Assembly (NCBI GenBank): GCA_023819255.1
Contig: JAMWBU010000011.1
Span: 1 to 55,608 of the forward strand
From: Candidatus Omnitrophota bacterium
GTDB taxonomy: Bacteria; Ratteibacteria; UBA8468; B48-G9; DTJG01
DNA length: 55,608 nucleotides
Direction of reading: 5' to 3'
In this document: in pieces, positions 7,376-15,723 of the stretch
How positions within the stretch are numbered: position 1 is the first letter of the stretch
Layout of the letters: each line of letters starts with the position of its first letter
The notes under the pieces: generated by a model
What the model saw: only the letters and a program-made list of their open reading frames with translations
Databases searched by the model: none
What the model was told of the DNA's origin: nothing
Translations under genes and position numbers: made by a program

Positions 7376-8233
7376 TTAACTCTGTTTGATTGATTTTTTG
7401 CTTCTTGTTTCCTGCAACTGAAACTGTGGGAACTTCTTCTCAAGTATTGAAACAGAAATTTCTATAATTTCTTTTGCTTCGTCAGGAGTCATTGCGCCAG
7501 CAGCCACCATATCCTGATTTCTTATTGAATTCCATACAAATGTTAATCCCTGCAATGGCCTTAACTGGCCTGACGCAAGCGGTTTAATCGTAAGCACCGG
7601 TTTCCTTGCGTTTTGAATAATCCTTGCCACCCAGTCAACCTCCACCTGCATCAAAAATCCCATAGAGTTAAAAATACTTATGTATGTTTCTGTATCGACA
7701 TTTGTTTCGTCGGCATATACGATTGTTTCAGGCATATGGATACTCAAGTCCGGAACCATTCCATAATCTCTGAACAGCTTCGTCAATGAATCAATCTGTC
7801 TTATGGTTCGGCTGGTCCTGTCGACCATAGCATCTGGGGTGCACTAATGCGGCATGCAGATAGAGGCGCCTGATTTTGCTTCCTGTTCAAGTATCCTTTT
7901 GGTTTGGTCATTGCAAAATCCTGAGACAGGGGTATCTTTGTTGATTGGGAATGCTGGAGTTGACATAAGAATAACTTTTTCTCCTGTCCTATCCTGCGCA
8001 TCTTTGATCGCCTGGATTAAAATCTCCCTCAAAGGGGCAATAACAGTATCAATGTCATGGTTGAGAAAAACCTCAAGGATATGGGCAATTTTCTTTCTCG
8101 TTGCTATGTTTTCTATAATAAATTTGTCTTTTGCCTTTGATGTGTGGCTGAAGCCAAGAAACCAGTTTGTCCCTATTACCAACCTGGAAACAGAAATTCC
8201 GCCAACATTAGTTCTTGGAAATTTCACATTCAT
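7376..8233 (-). pseudogene. TIM-barrel-like (AKR-like) gene interrupted by an in-frame TAG
   Basis: A single reading frame of 286 codons runs from the ATG at 8233, with a good AGGAG ribosome binding site, to a TAA at 7376. It is interrupted only by TAG at 7844-7846 (codon 130). Sequence looks coherent on both sides: ASICMPH-stop-CTPDAMVDR. The N-terminus VGGISVSRLVIGTNWFLG and the C-terminal KPLASGQLRPLQG and MTPDEAKE segments resemble aldo/keto-reductase-like TIM barrels, but I cannot name the family. The stop replaces a codon that could have been CAG (Gln) by one transition. Options are a recent nonsense mutation, readthrough, or a sequencing difference. Confidence 0.7.
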
Positions 8234-8277
8234 TTCGCTCCTTTTTTCAGGTATACAGCAAGTTTCCTGACAAACAA

Positions 8278-9309
8278 TCATCTGAGATACATATGATTTG
8301 AAAAAATCCACGGCTTTTCCTTATAATAAACCTCCACCCTGTGTGGACCTGTTCTTTTTCCTTTGAAAATAATCCTTTTTGTATTTTTAAAAGAAAGTGT
8401 TTGAGCGGAATTTTTAATTTTTACATCTGCCTTTTCTGGCAGTTCAATCAATAAACTATCATCAAAATCCACAGTGTCGCCCATTGTAAATTTTCTATCC
8501 TGTGTGCCGAAGAAAAAACCTGTGCTATCGGCAAGAAAGTCGTTTGCGAAAAAAATTCTGCCCTGTCTCAAAGCATTCTCGACGGCTTTAATATCCTGGT
8601 GTGCATTTTTTGTGAGGACTTTTTCGGTAAGAATATGGTTTCTTAAAATTCTGAAGACAAATTCATAACTGAATGTCTTTTTTATATCCAGACATTTAAT
8701 ACCATAACGGAGCGGATGAATGTCGAGCCCGGCCACGCCAACAAACTTTCTTTTTTCTGCAACGCTATCCCACAGATTGAGCGTCGGGCTAAAAGGGCCT
8801 CTCAGGTTTTCTGGAAAACGGAGATAACGAATAACAACATTTGAAGGATTTGTTCTTGACGCAAAATCAAAAAGAAGAGACCAGACCTCAAGACCTGTCA
8901 AAAACTCAAGCAAATCTCTTTTTCTCCACCTGTGGTCTATTTCAAATCCAAAAAGTCTGTGTTTCCCATCAGGATGAGCCGCAAATAAAAGAGACGAATT
9001 TTTCTCCGCGAAAAATAATGTTTTCTCTATGTTTGTTTTTCCAAGCCAATTCTTATTGCCATAAACAAGAACATGATTCAATCCTGAAAACTCATCTGCT
9101 TCTTCGCCAGCAAAAATAAGAACGTCATTGTTATAACCTTCCATCAAAAAATAATCAGAATATATTCTTCTGCGTGGCGTGTGGGGTGTTAGAACAAGAA
9201 AATCCAGGCCTGCATTTTTTGCGGCATAGAAAATCTCGTCAGGACATTCAGTTTTTATGTCCGGACTTAAATGCACATGCAGACAGCCCTTGTATTCATG
9301 AAACGCCAT
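8278..9309 (-). CDS. PHP-domain metal-dependent hydrolase-like protein
   Basis: A 343-aa cytosolic protein. The N-terminal half has PHP-domain signatures: the HxH pair in GCLHVHLSPD (His11, His13), LTPHTPRR (~42), an acidic AGEEADEF (~67-74) and AAHPDGKH (~110-117). The last ~80 residues look like a small beta-sandwich appended to the barrel. PHP proteins use metals to hydrolyse phosphoesters; the substrate here is unknown. The ATG at 9309 lies 23 bp past the 3' end of tRNA-Glu on the same strand and lacks a Shine-Dalgarno sequence, so the message may derive from tRNA readthrough transcription. A second, longer PHP protein is encoded at 47486. Confidence 0.8.
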   Translation of the reverse strand: MAFHEYKGCLHVHLSPDIKTECPDEIFYAAKNAGLDFLVLTPHTPRRRIYSDYFLMEGYNNDVLIFAGEEADEFSGLNHVLVYGNKNWLGKTNIEKTLFFAEKNSSLLFAAHPDGKHRLFGFEIDHRWRKRDLLEFLTGLEVWSLLFDFASRTNPSNVVIRYLRFPENLRGPFSPTLNLWDSVAEKRKFVGVAGLDIHPLRYGIKCLDIKKTFSYEFVFRILRNHILTEKVLTKNAHQDIKAVENALRQGRIFFANDFLADSTGFFFGTQDRKFTMGDTVDFDDSLLIELPEKADVKIKNSAQTLSFKNTKRIIFKGKRTGPHRVEVYYKEKPWIFSNHMYLR

Positions 9310-9332
9310 TTATAAGAGACTTATGTAATTTG

Positions 9333-9405
9333 TACCCCCAACGGGATTCGAACCCGTGTCTGATGGCTGAGAACCACCTGTCCTGGGCCACTAGACGATG
9401 GGGGC
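9333..9405 (-). tRNA. tRNA-Glu (anticodon CTC)
   Basis: The minus strand folds as a full cloverleaf. The acceptor GCCCCCA pairs with TGGGGGT including a G1-U72 pair, the D-arm is GTCTAGTGGCCCAGGAC, the anticodon stem GGTGG/CCATC encloses loop TTCTCAG with anticodon CTC (codon GAG), and the T-arm is ACGGG-TTCGAAT-CCCGT. The discriminator is A and CCA is not encoded. The overall sequence resembles bacterial tRNA-Glu. Confidence 0.96.
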
Positions 9406-9412
9406 TTCTGTC

Positions 9413-9441
9413 CTGATACAATATTCCTTGTAGCCATTCAA
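9413..9441 (-). promoter_or_regulatory. Putative tRNA-Glu promoter
   Basis: On the minus strand TTGAAT (9441-9436) and TATCAG (9418-9413) are separated by 17 bp and would start transcription a few bases before the tRNA 5' end at 9405. The match is moderate; position supports it. Confidence 0.45.
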
Positions 9442-9495
9442 AACTTTAATTTTGACCGCGGATTTGTACTATTTTATACCAGCAATGGTTTCCCT

Positions 9496-10239
9496 TCAAA
9501 TTCCGAGTACCAATTTAAGAGTTTTTTGCACAACCTGGTATGACGGAGAATCTTCTGGCAGGTCTAACAATCCTTTTCCTGCGCAGGATTTCTGCCATAT
9601 CTCCTGATCAAAAGGCAAAGTAAAGAAAACCGGCAGGGGAGTCGACATCTGCAATGATTTTGGCAGAACACTATGTTCATTAATCACAAGCTTTACCTGT
9701 CCTATGTCAAGGTCAAGTTTTTTCGTCATTTCATAGATTCGCTGAACGCTCAATAAGGAATTCCTATCAGCCAGAGCAGTGATGAAAAGTATATCAAGTT
9801 GACGCGTGGTTCTACGAGAAAGATGTTCAAGTCCTGCTTCATTATCCATCACAACAAAACGGTAACTGTCCTGAAGTTTTTCCATATGTTCCCTGAGAAG
9901 ATGATTACAGTAACAATAACATCCCGGGCCTTCTGTTTTTCCCATCACAAGCAGATCAAACCCTTTGTCTTCAGTGATCGCTTCACGTACCCGATATTCA
10001 AGATACTGGGTTTTGTCAATCCCTGCAGGAAGCCTATCAATGGATTTTGAAACCTCATCGACAATCTCGACAAGACTTTTCGGAGCGCTAACACCGAGTG
10101 TTTCAGCCAGATTGCTATTTGGATCTGCATCAATTGCGAGAACCGGCCCGAGATTATTTCGCAGCAATGCCACGACAGTCAATGCTGCAAGGGTTGTTTT
10201 CCCGGTTCCACCTTTCCCAGCCACGCCGATTTTAGCCAT
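9496..10239 (-). CDS. cooC: CooC-type Ni-insertion ATPase for CODH/ACS
   Basis: A 247-aa MinD/SIMIBI-class P-loop ATPase. It has the deviant Walker A GKGGTGKTT (residues 8-16), IDADPNSN (~37-44) and a Cys cluster CYCYC at 107-111, where CooC proteins carry the CxC that binds nickel at the dimer interface. It should load Ni into CODH cluster C or ACS cluster A using ATP. It is the last gene of a minus-strand maturation operon, 21 bp after acsV, with a GAGGAG ribosome binding site. A second CooC-like protein is encoded at 13367, so which one serves CODH and which ACS (AcsF-like) is open. Confidence 0.9.
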   Translation of the reverse strand: MAKIGVAGKGGTGKTTLAALTVVALLRNNLGPVLAIDADPNSNLAETLGVSAPKSLVEIVDEVSKSIDRLPAGIDKTQYLEYRVREAITEDKGFDLLVMGKTEGPGCYCYCNHLLREHMEKLQDSYRFVVMDNEAGLEHLSRRTTRQLDILFITALADRNSLLSVQRIYEMTKKLDLDIGQVKLVINEHSVLPKSLQMSTPLPVFFTLPFDQEIWQKSCAGKGLLDLPEDSPSYQVVQKTLKLVLGI

Positions 10240-10260
10240 ACTGGTTTTCTCCTCAAATTC

Positions 10261-12156
10261 TTAACGACCCTTGAATACTGTCGGAAATAATTCCTCACTC
10301 GTATGAGGTACGAAAAGAGCGCTTAAGTACTCTTCCATATAAGAATTTTCCATTGAAAGTTCAAGATATGTCATCTTGCGAGTAATTTCTTCAGCCATTG
10401 AACGGGCCGTTGCACTTATCAACAAAACCCTAGCACCAGCAAGAGATGTATTACCCATAAAGATAAATTTTTCGACTGGCAAATCTGGCAATAACCCTAT
10501 TGTAATTGATTTATCAATATTGAGATAATTCCCGAATCCTCCGCCAATACAAAACCTTTCTATTTCTGAAAGTTTGATATCCATCCTGGCAACAAGGCTG
10601 CGAATACCTGCAAAGATCGCAGCCTTAGCGCGTAAGAGATTTTCAATATCTATCTGGGTGATAACAATATCTTTTCCGTGTCCGGTTTCATTCTTATATG
10701 CAATCACAAACTCCATGCCGTCGCTTCCGTAACGAACCCTTTCGCCCTTTTCAACAAGATTGCCCGATCTATCTATAATTCCTGAAGAGAAAAGTTCAGC
10801 CAGTATCTCCACGTATCCGGAACCACAAATTCCTATCGGCGCAACATTGCCAACAACGCTATACTTTACTTGATCTGGCTTGACTATTCTGAAAGAGCGA
10901 ACAGCACCCGTAATTGCTCTCATTCCATCTTTTACTCCGCTGCCCTCAAAGGCAGGTCCTGCGGAAGCAGAACAGCAAATTAACCAGTCTTTGTTTCCCA
11001 GCACAATTTCACCATTGGTACCGATATCAATAAGCATTTGAAGCTCTTTGTGTTGAAAAATCCCAGAGATCAAAACACCGGAGGTAATATCACCCCCAAC
11101 ATACGAAGACACACCGCCAACAATGTAAAGAACACCCGCTGGATTTATCCTTATACCAACTTCAATAGCGTTAACAGCGGGAAAATAATTCGCAGCGGGA
11201 ATATAAGGTTCTCTTCGCAAAAAAGAAGGATCGATTTTTAGCAGGAGATGAATCATTGTCATATTTCCTGAACAAACGCCAGCTGTAATTTCATCATGAT
11301 GGACCTTATATTTTGTAGCCAGTGTTTGTATTGTTTCATTGATTGTTTCCACAACAAGGTGATGCATCTGCTCAAGTCCTTCTTTATCCTCCGCGTAAAC
11401 AATCCTTGAAATAATGTCGTCTCCATGTGTAGCCTGACGGTTCAAGGAAATCTCAGTTCCTATTGTTTTTCCGTTTTTTAAGTCTATCAAGCTTACCACG
11501 ATCGTGGTAGTACCAATATCTATTGCTATACCAAAATTTCGATGTGATGTATTTCCAGGTTCTATTCCAGTAATTTTCTCTTTTTTGTTAATTCGAACAA
11601 AAGTCGCTGTGATCTGCCAATTGCTCTCTCTTAATACTTGTGGTATCTTCCTGATCAAAGACAGATCAATTTCAGTATTTCTTATTTCTTTATCCTGCAA
11701 GGCTCTTAGTATTCTTCCGAGGTCACTAATATTGTCCTGCAATGATGGATGCGGCAGATCCAGAAAAATTTTTTCGGTCAATGGAGAAAAATCAAAACCC
11801 TCAGGAACTGGAATTTCGAAATGTTTCAATTCTTCACTTTTCTCAAATAAAACAACCGAGGAACTTTCAGGTAGTCTTGACTGTGGTAAAATTTCTGCTT
11901 TCATATTACCTTTAACAAATGTCTGACACGCAAGATAGATATTGCTCTTCTTTTCGTCCGATGAAATTTTTCCTGTTGGTTCAGAGATAAAATCACCTGA
12001 AATTATCTTTACCTTACATCTTCCGCATATCCCTTTGCCCCCACAGCTTGAAACAAGAAAAACTCCGGCTTTCAAGGCGGCGCTTAAAACATCTGTACCA
12101 GATGGCACTTTGATCTTTTTTCCATCAGGAAGAAAAACAATTTCGTATTCAGCCAC
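10261..12156 (-). CDS. acsV: Corrinoid protein reductive activase (AcsV/RACo type)
   Basis: A 631-aa protein with two parts. An N-terminal plant-type [2Fe-2S] ferredoxin has Cys38, Cys44, Cys47 and Cys77 (CGGKGICGRC...ACQ). A C-terminal ASKHA-type ATPase starts near IDIGTTTIVVSLIDL (~210) and includes VGGDITSG and DIGTNGEIVLGNK. This is the build of RACo, which uses ATP hydrolysis to reduce inactive Co(II) corrinoid protein (AcsCD) to Co(I). Translation starts at GTG 12156, directly after the TAA of the upstream gene, with the GGAGGAG site inside that gene's last codons, which indicates coupling. Divergent from the CODH/ACS operon it serves. Confidence 0.93.
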   Translation of the reverse strand: MAEYEIVFLPDGKKIKVPSGTDVLSAALKAGVFLVSSCGGKGICGRCKVKIISGDFISEPTGKISSDEKKSNIYLACQTFVKGNMKAEILPQSRLPESSSVVLFEKSEELKHFEIPVPEGFDFSPLTEKIFLDLPHPSLQDNISDLGRILRALQDKEIRNTEIDLSLIRKIPQVLRESNWQITATFVRINKKEKITGIEPGNTSHRNFGIAIDIGTTTIVVSLIDLKNGKTIGTEISLNRQATHGDDIISRIVYAEDKEGLEQMHHLVVETINETIQTLATKYKVHHDEITAGVCSGNMTMIHLLLKIDPSFLRREPYIPAANYFPAVNAIEVGIRINPAGVLYIVGGVSSYVGGDITSGVLISGIFQHKELQMLIDIGTNGEIVLGNKDWLICCSASAGPAFEGSGVKDGMRAITGAVRSFRIVKPDQVKYSVVGNVAPIGICGSGYVEILAELFSSGIIDRSGNLVEKGERVRYGSDGMEFVIAYKNETGHGKDIVITQIDIENLLRAKAAIFAGIRSLVARMDIKLSEIERFCIGGGFGNYLNIDKSITIGLLPDLPVEKFIFMGNTSLAGARVLLISATARSMAEEITRKMTYLELSMENSYMEEYLSALFVPHTSEELFPTVFKGR

Positions 12157-13248
12157 TTAAAAAATCTCCTCCAAACAAATATGCTCCTGCACAAGTTTAT
12201 GGGCTATTTTTATCTTATCTGAGTCTTCTTCTCTTATTTTTCCAACAAGTAAGTTGATTGCGGATGCAACCTCGTATGTACCCGCAGGGGCGGATATTGT
12301 CGGGATATTAACCTTCTTGATAAGGTCAAGTATTGATTTATGTGGATATAGTCCACCTGTTAGCACGATACCTACAATTGTTTGGCTACAGGCATCGGTC
12401 AAAGTACATTGAATAAGCGCAGACAAAATTAAATCTTCCCTATCACCTGGCGTTACCAGTAATGTATTCGGCTGGAGATAATCTATGGCATGCCTTGGTG
12501 TCATTGCTCCGACAATTACTTTTCCGACCTTACGAAAAAGATATTTTTCTCCTGCCAGAACCTTGCCCTTTACGGCTTCACACACTTGAAAAAGACTTGG
12601 CTGCGAAAGTAATGAAATAAAAGGCAACAATCCCAGTACTTTCAAACCCATCCGTGTAAACCCTTTTGTGAGATATTTTTCCAACTTTGTTTTTTTTTCT
12701 TCATCAACCTTGTTGATTACTACACCTTTTATCTTCACGCCCTTTTTTTCAAATAGCGCAACATTTAAAGCAACCTCATCGATCGGCCTGCCAATTCCAC
12801 CAATAGACACAAGTACCACAGGCGCATCAAGCATCTGAGCGACATCTGCATTATTTAAGTCAAACACAGAACCCACGCCGGCGTGCCCGGTTCCCTCTAT
12901 AACTATGACATCTTTTTCAGCCGAGACTTTATTGTAAGAATTGATAATTTTTTCTTTTAGAATATCAGGGTGCGGATCATCCAGATATTCGCTGGTAAAT
13001 CCTTCTTCGATAGCCACGGGATTCATATCCCGCAGGCTTTCTTTCAAACCACAGACTTTTTTCATCAATATCGTGTCCTTATCAACCTTTTCACCGTCAA
13101 CAACTACATATTTTTGACCAACCGGTTTGATAAAGCCAACATTTTTTTTCGTGCTGATAAGGGAAAGTAGTAAACCGATACAAATTGCGGTTTTTCCATC
13201 GTTCTGTCTCGTCGCTGCTATAAAAACTTTTTTTCCATCTTTGTTCAT
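12157..13248 (-). CDS. BioD-like P-loop/DRTGG-domain protein
   Basis: A 363-aa protein with an N-terminal dethiobiotin-synthetase-like P-loop domain (IAATRQNDGKTAICIGL, GFIKPVGQ, IEGTGHAGVG) and a C-terminal DRTGG-like domain (VGAMTPRHAIDYL, LVTPGDRED, LTGGLYPHKSIL, AGTYEVASAI). The same pair forms the regulatory N-terminal half of long phosphotransacetylases, here without a catalytic half. Location at the head of the acsV-cooC operon suggests a role tied to acetyl-CoA metabolism or CODH/ACS maturation. The ATG at 13248 is preferred because the P-loop domain normally begins within ~10 residues; a TTG at 13272 would add eight residues. Neither has a clear ribosome binding site. Confidence 0.75.
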   Translation of the reverse strand: MNKDGKKVFIAATRQNDGKTAICIGLLLSLISTKKNVGFIKPVGQKYVVVDGEKVDKDTILMKKVCGLKESLRDMNPVAIEEGFTSEYLDDPHPDILKEKIINSYNKVSAEKDVIVIEGTGHAGVGSVFDLNNADVAQMLDAPVVLVSIGGIGRPIDEVALNVALFEKKGVKIKGVVINKVDEEKKTKLEKYLTKGFTRMGLKVLGLLPFISLLSQPSLFQVCEAVKGKVLAGEKYLFRKVGKVIVGAMTPRHAIDYLQPNTLLVTPGDREDLILSALIQCTLTDACSQTIVGIVLTGGLYPHKSILDLIKKVNIPTISAPAGTYEVASAINLLVGKIREEDSDKIKIAHKLVQEHICLEEIF

Positions 13249-13307
13249 AAATTTATTGTAGCATACAATCAAAATAATAAGTACTCAATTTTCAAAGTCA
13301 TTTGTAT

Positions 13308-13342
13308 TTGACAAACGTGATTTTTTAATGATAGAGTAAAAT
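13308..13342 (+). promoter_or_regulatory. Putative promoter of the CODH/ACS operon
   Basis: TTGACA (13308-13313) is followed after 18 bp by TAGAGT (13332-13337). TAAAAT at 13337-13342 is an alternative -10 but its spacing of 23 bp is too long for this -35. The 118-bp divergent region holds the only room for an operon promoter before cooC at 13367. The 12-mer around the -35 (ATTTGACAAACG) is shared with 4936-4947. Confidence 0.45.
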
Positions 13343-13366
13343 GAAAGTTAGTAATTAAAAACAAAA

Positions 13367-14128
13367 ATGAAACTGGCAATAAGTGGCAAGGGTGGAACAG
13401 GGAAAACCACTATAGCGGCTGGTTTAGCAATCATCTTCAGTAATAAAGGCAATCGTGTTATACTGATAGACGCGGATCCTGACAGTAACCTTCAAACAAC
13501 ACTTGGTTATCAGGGTACAATAACTCCCCTTGTAGAATTCAAATCTCTTATCAGGGAAAGAACAGAAACCGACCGGACAGGTGGCATTGTTTTCAAACTG
13601 AATCCGAAAGTAGACGATATTCCCGAAAGATTTTTTGCCAGATTTTCAGATCGCATCCTCCTTGGCATTTTAGGAACAGTCAGAGGCGGTGGACTGGGAT
13701 GCGCCTGCCCGGAAAATGCGTTTCTAAAAGCACTTCTGAGGCATCTCATACTCGGCAGGAATGATGTCGTAATACTCGATATGGAGGCAGGGGTAGAACA
13801 CTTAGGTAGAGGAACTACCCAGGGTATTGACTGGCTATTGATTGTCAGCGAGCCAGGAATAAAAAGCATAGAAACAACTGTGCGAATCCATAAACTCGGG
13901 AAAGAACTTGGAATCAAGAAGATCGGAGTAATCTGCAATAAAATAAGAAGCATAAGCGAAGAAAACTATCTGAAACAGAATCTTGCTGGTTTTGAAATTA
14001 TTGGATTTATTCCTTATTGCGAAGAGGTCCAGAGCGCGGAACTGACAGGGGAAAAATTCTGGGAAAAACCATCGCAAATTATGGAATCGTTAAACACAGC
14101 GCTTTCTCGTCTTATGGAGGAAAAATGA
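13367..14128 (+). CDS. CooC/AcsF-type maturation ATPase
   Basis: A 253-aa SIMIBI-class ATPase with deviant Walker A GKGGTGKTT (7-15), LIDADPDSN (33-41) and the metal-binding CxC at Cys112 and Cys114 (GCACPEN), exactly where CooC proteins have it. VILDMEAGVEHLGRGT is the conserved switch region. First gene of the CODH/ACS operon, so it likely inserts nickel into AcsA or AcsB. It differs clearly from the CooC at 9496, and AcsF-like activation of ACS is one possibility; sequence alone does not settle it. It overlaps the next ATG by 4 bp. Confidence 0.88.
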   Translation: MKLAISGKGGTGKTTIAAGLAIIFSNKGNRVILIDADPDSNLQTTLGYQGTITPLVEFKSLIRERTETDRTGGIVFKLNPKVDDIPERFFARFSDRILLGILGTVRGGGLGCACPENAFLKALLRHLILGRNDVVILDMEAGVEHLGRGTTQGIDWLLIVSEPGIKSIETTVRIHKLGKELGIKKIGVICNKIRSISEENYLKQNLAGFEIIGFIPYCEEVQSAELTGEKFWEKPSQIMESLNTALSRLMEEK

Positions 14129-14298
14129 CAGAAAAAAAAGAATTAGAGCAACTTTATAAACCGGGCAAGCCCGAAGAACCTTTGAACTGGCTGAAGAAAT
14201 TCTCAGACCAGCAGGACATGATTAAGTACCTCAGAAATGCAGAACGTTACTGGTACGGCGAATCGTTCGGAAGCGAAAAAAGAAAAAGCCCGGCATAA
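14125..14298 (+). CDS. Small 57-aa protein of the CODH/ACS operon, unknown
   Basis: A short, hydrophilic protein (MTEKKELEQLYKPGKPEEPL at the N-terminus, later RNAERYWYGES). It has no Cys, no signal and no membrane segment. The ATG overlaps the cooC stop (ATGA) and is preceded by a strong GGAGG, and it ends just before the acsD ribosome binding site. That tight packing argues that it is expressed. I recognise no family; a small subunit or assembly factor of the CODH/ACS complex is a guess from context. Confidence 0.7.
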   Translation: MTEKKELEQLYKPGKPEEPLNWLKKFSDQQDMIKYLRNAERYWYGESFGSEKRKSPA

Positions 14299-14310
14299 AA
14301 GGAGATGTTT

Positions 14311-15255
14311 ATGGAAGATTTGAAGCTCAGGTATACTGGAAAGATACGCGAAGTCGCTCTTGGAACAGGCCCAAAAGCCCTGACAGTTGGAGGAGAAACC
14401 TGTTTAAACTTCCACGAGTTTGAAGGCAGTACTCCACATAAGCCGGTAGTTTCATTTCAGGTTTATGACACGGACAAACTTGACTGGCCGGACGCATGTA
14501 AAAAACCTTATGAGGATGTTCTCAGCGATCCTGTTGCATGGGCGAAAAAATGCGTTGAAGAATATGGAGCAAAAATTTTGACAATTCAGTTACAGAGCAT
14601 TGATCCAAATGGAGAAAACAGACCTGTGGACCAGGCAATAAGAATAGTCGAAAAAATAGTCAATGCAGTGGATGTACCTCTTATCTTCTGGGGTGTTGAC
14701 GACACAAAAAAAGATGCTGAAATGATGAAACTTATTGCAGAACTGTGCGCAGGGAAAAATGTCGCCATTGGACCCGCAACAGACAAAAATTACAAACAGA
14801 TTGGTGCAGCAGCAATTACCTATAAGCATATTATCATCGCTTCTTCGCCAATTGATGTGAATCTTGCAAAACAACTAAATATTCTGCTTCTGGAACTGGG
14901 TGTACAGGAAAATCAAATACTGATGGATCCAACAACAGGTGCACTTGGATACGGTGTAGAATACACATATTCAGTAATGGAAAGGGATAGAATCGCTGCT
15001 CTTCTTCAGCAGGATGACAAACTTGGCTTTCCGATGATATGCAATCTTGCAAATGAAGTATGGAAAACAAAGGAATCAAAAATACCTGAAGCAGAGTTTC
15101 CGCTTATGGGTAAAGAGAAAGAAAGGGGGGTATGTCTTGAAGCAATAACTGCAATACTGCTGGCTCTTGCGGGAGCTGATATTTTAGTTATGAGACATCC
15201 TGATTCAAGAAAACTTATGAACGAAATGATTCAGGAACTGGGAGAAAATAAATGA
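14311..15255 (+). CDS. acsD: Corrinoid iron-sulfur protein small subunit (CODH/ACS delta)
   Basis: A 314-aa TIM-barrel protein of the AcsD/CdhD family, which with AcsC forms the corrinoid protein carrying the methyl group from methyl-THF to acetyl-CoA synthase. Recognisable segments are VGGETCLNFHEFEG, GAKILTIQLQSIDPNG, ILMDPTTGALGYGVEYTYS and GADILVMRHPDS. The ATG at 14311 is chosen because AAAGGAG (14298-14304) is correctly spaced from it; another ATG at 14305 abuts that site. The stop overlaps the next ATG by 4 bp. acsC lies 7.7 kb downstream, separated from acsD by redox genes and acsAB, an uncommon arrangement. Confidence 0.95.
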   Translation: MEDLKLRYTGKIREVALGTGPKALTVGGETCLNFHEFEGSTPHKPVVSFQVYDTDKLDWPDACKKPYEDVLSDPVAWAKKCVEEYGAKILTIQLQSIDPNGENRPVDQAIRIVEKIVNAVDVPLIFWGVDDTKKDAEMMKLIAELCAGKNVAIGPATDKNYKQIGAAAITYKHIIIASSPIDVNLAKQLNILLLELGVQENQILMDPTTGALGYGVEYTYSVMERDRIAALLQQDDKLGFPMICNLANEVWKTKESKIPEAEFPLMGKEKERGVCLEAITAILLALAGADILVMRHPDSRKLMNEMIQELGENK

Positions 15256-15722
15256 AAGGGATTATACTGGTCGATCCTTATAAATGTCTTGGATGTAAGA
15301 GCTGCGAAATAGCATGTTCAATAAATCGCTCTTCTTCGAAGGATTTAAGCTTTGCAACGCTTTCAAAAAATCCCCCAGGGGTTAAGGTAAAGCAGTCCAG
15401 AAATTTTATAGTTCCGCTTCAGTGCTACCACTGTGAAGCTGCACCCTGTATGGCAGCGTGTCCGGCCAAAGCGATTAGAAAAGATGAAAAAACATCAGCA
15501 ATTATTATAGAACAAAGTCTATGTGTGGGATGCAATGCTTGTGTGATTGTCTGCCCATATGGAATACCAGAGTTGAAATACAATAAAGGTGGAACAATAA
15601 AATGCGATCTTTGCTTTTCTCGTTTAGAAAAAAACCAGAAACCAGCCTGTGTCTGTGGTTGTCCCACCGGTGCTTTGAAGTTTGAGACGATTGAAAATCT
15701 TTTTAACGAAAGAATCAGGTGA
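15252..15722 (+). CDS. Polyferredoxin electron carrier (HycB/CooF-like)
   Basis: A 156-aa protein with Cys motifs for four [4Fe-4S] clusters: CLGCKSCEIAC near residue 12, CYHCEAAPCMAACP near 58, CVGCNACVIVCP near 95 and CDLC...CVCGCP near 118-137. This is the layout of CooF/HycB electron-transfer subunits, which receive electrons from CODH or pass them to partner oxidoreductases. It sits between acsD and a NuoE-NuoF-NuoG-like set and overlaps acsD by 4 bp, so it most likely links CODH to that diaphorase. Confidence 0.9.
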   Translation: MKGIILVDPYKCLGCKSCEIACSINRSSSKDLSFATLSKNPPGVKVKQSRNFIVPLQCYHCEAAPCMAACPAKAIRKDEKTSAIIIEQSLCVGCNACVIVCPYGIPELKYNKGGTIKCDLCFSRLEKNQKPACVCGCPTGALKFETIENLFNERIR

Positions 15723-15723
15723 T

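Noticed and set aside
7376..8233. Pyrrolysine at the in-frame TAG
   Set aside because: The protein is not a methylamine methyltransferase, no Pyl machinery is in the window, and the position looks like an ordinary Gln codon changed by one base.
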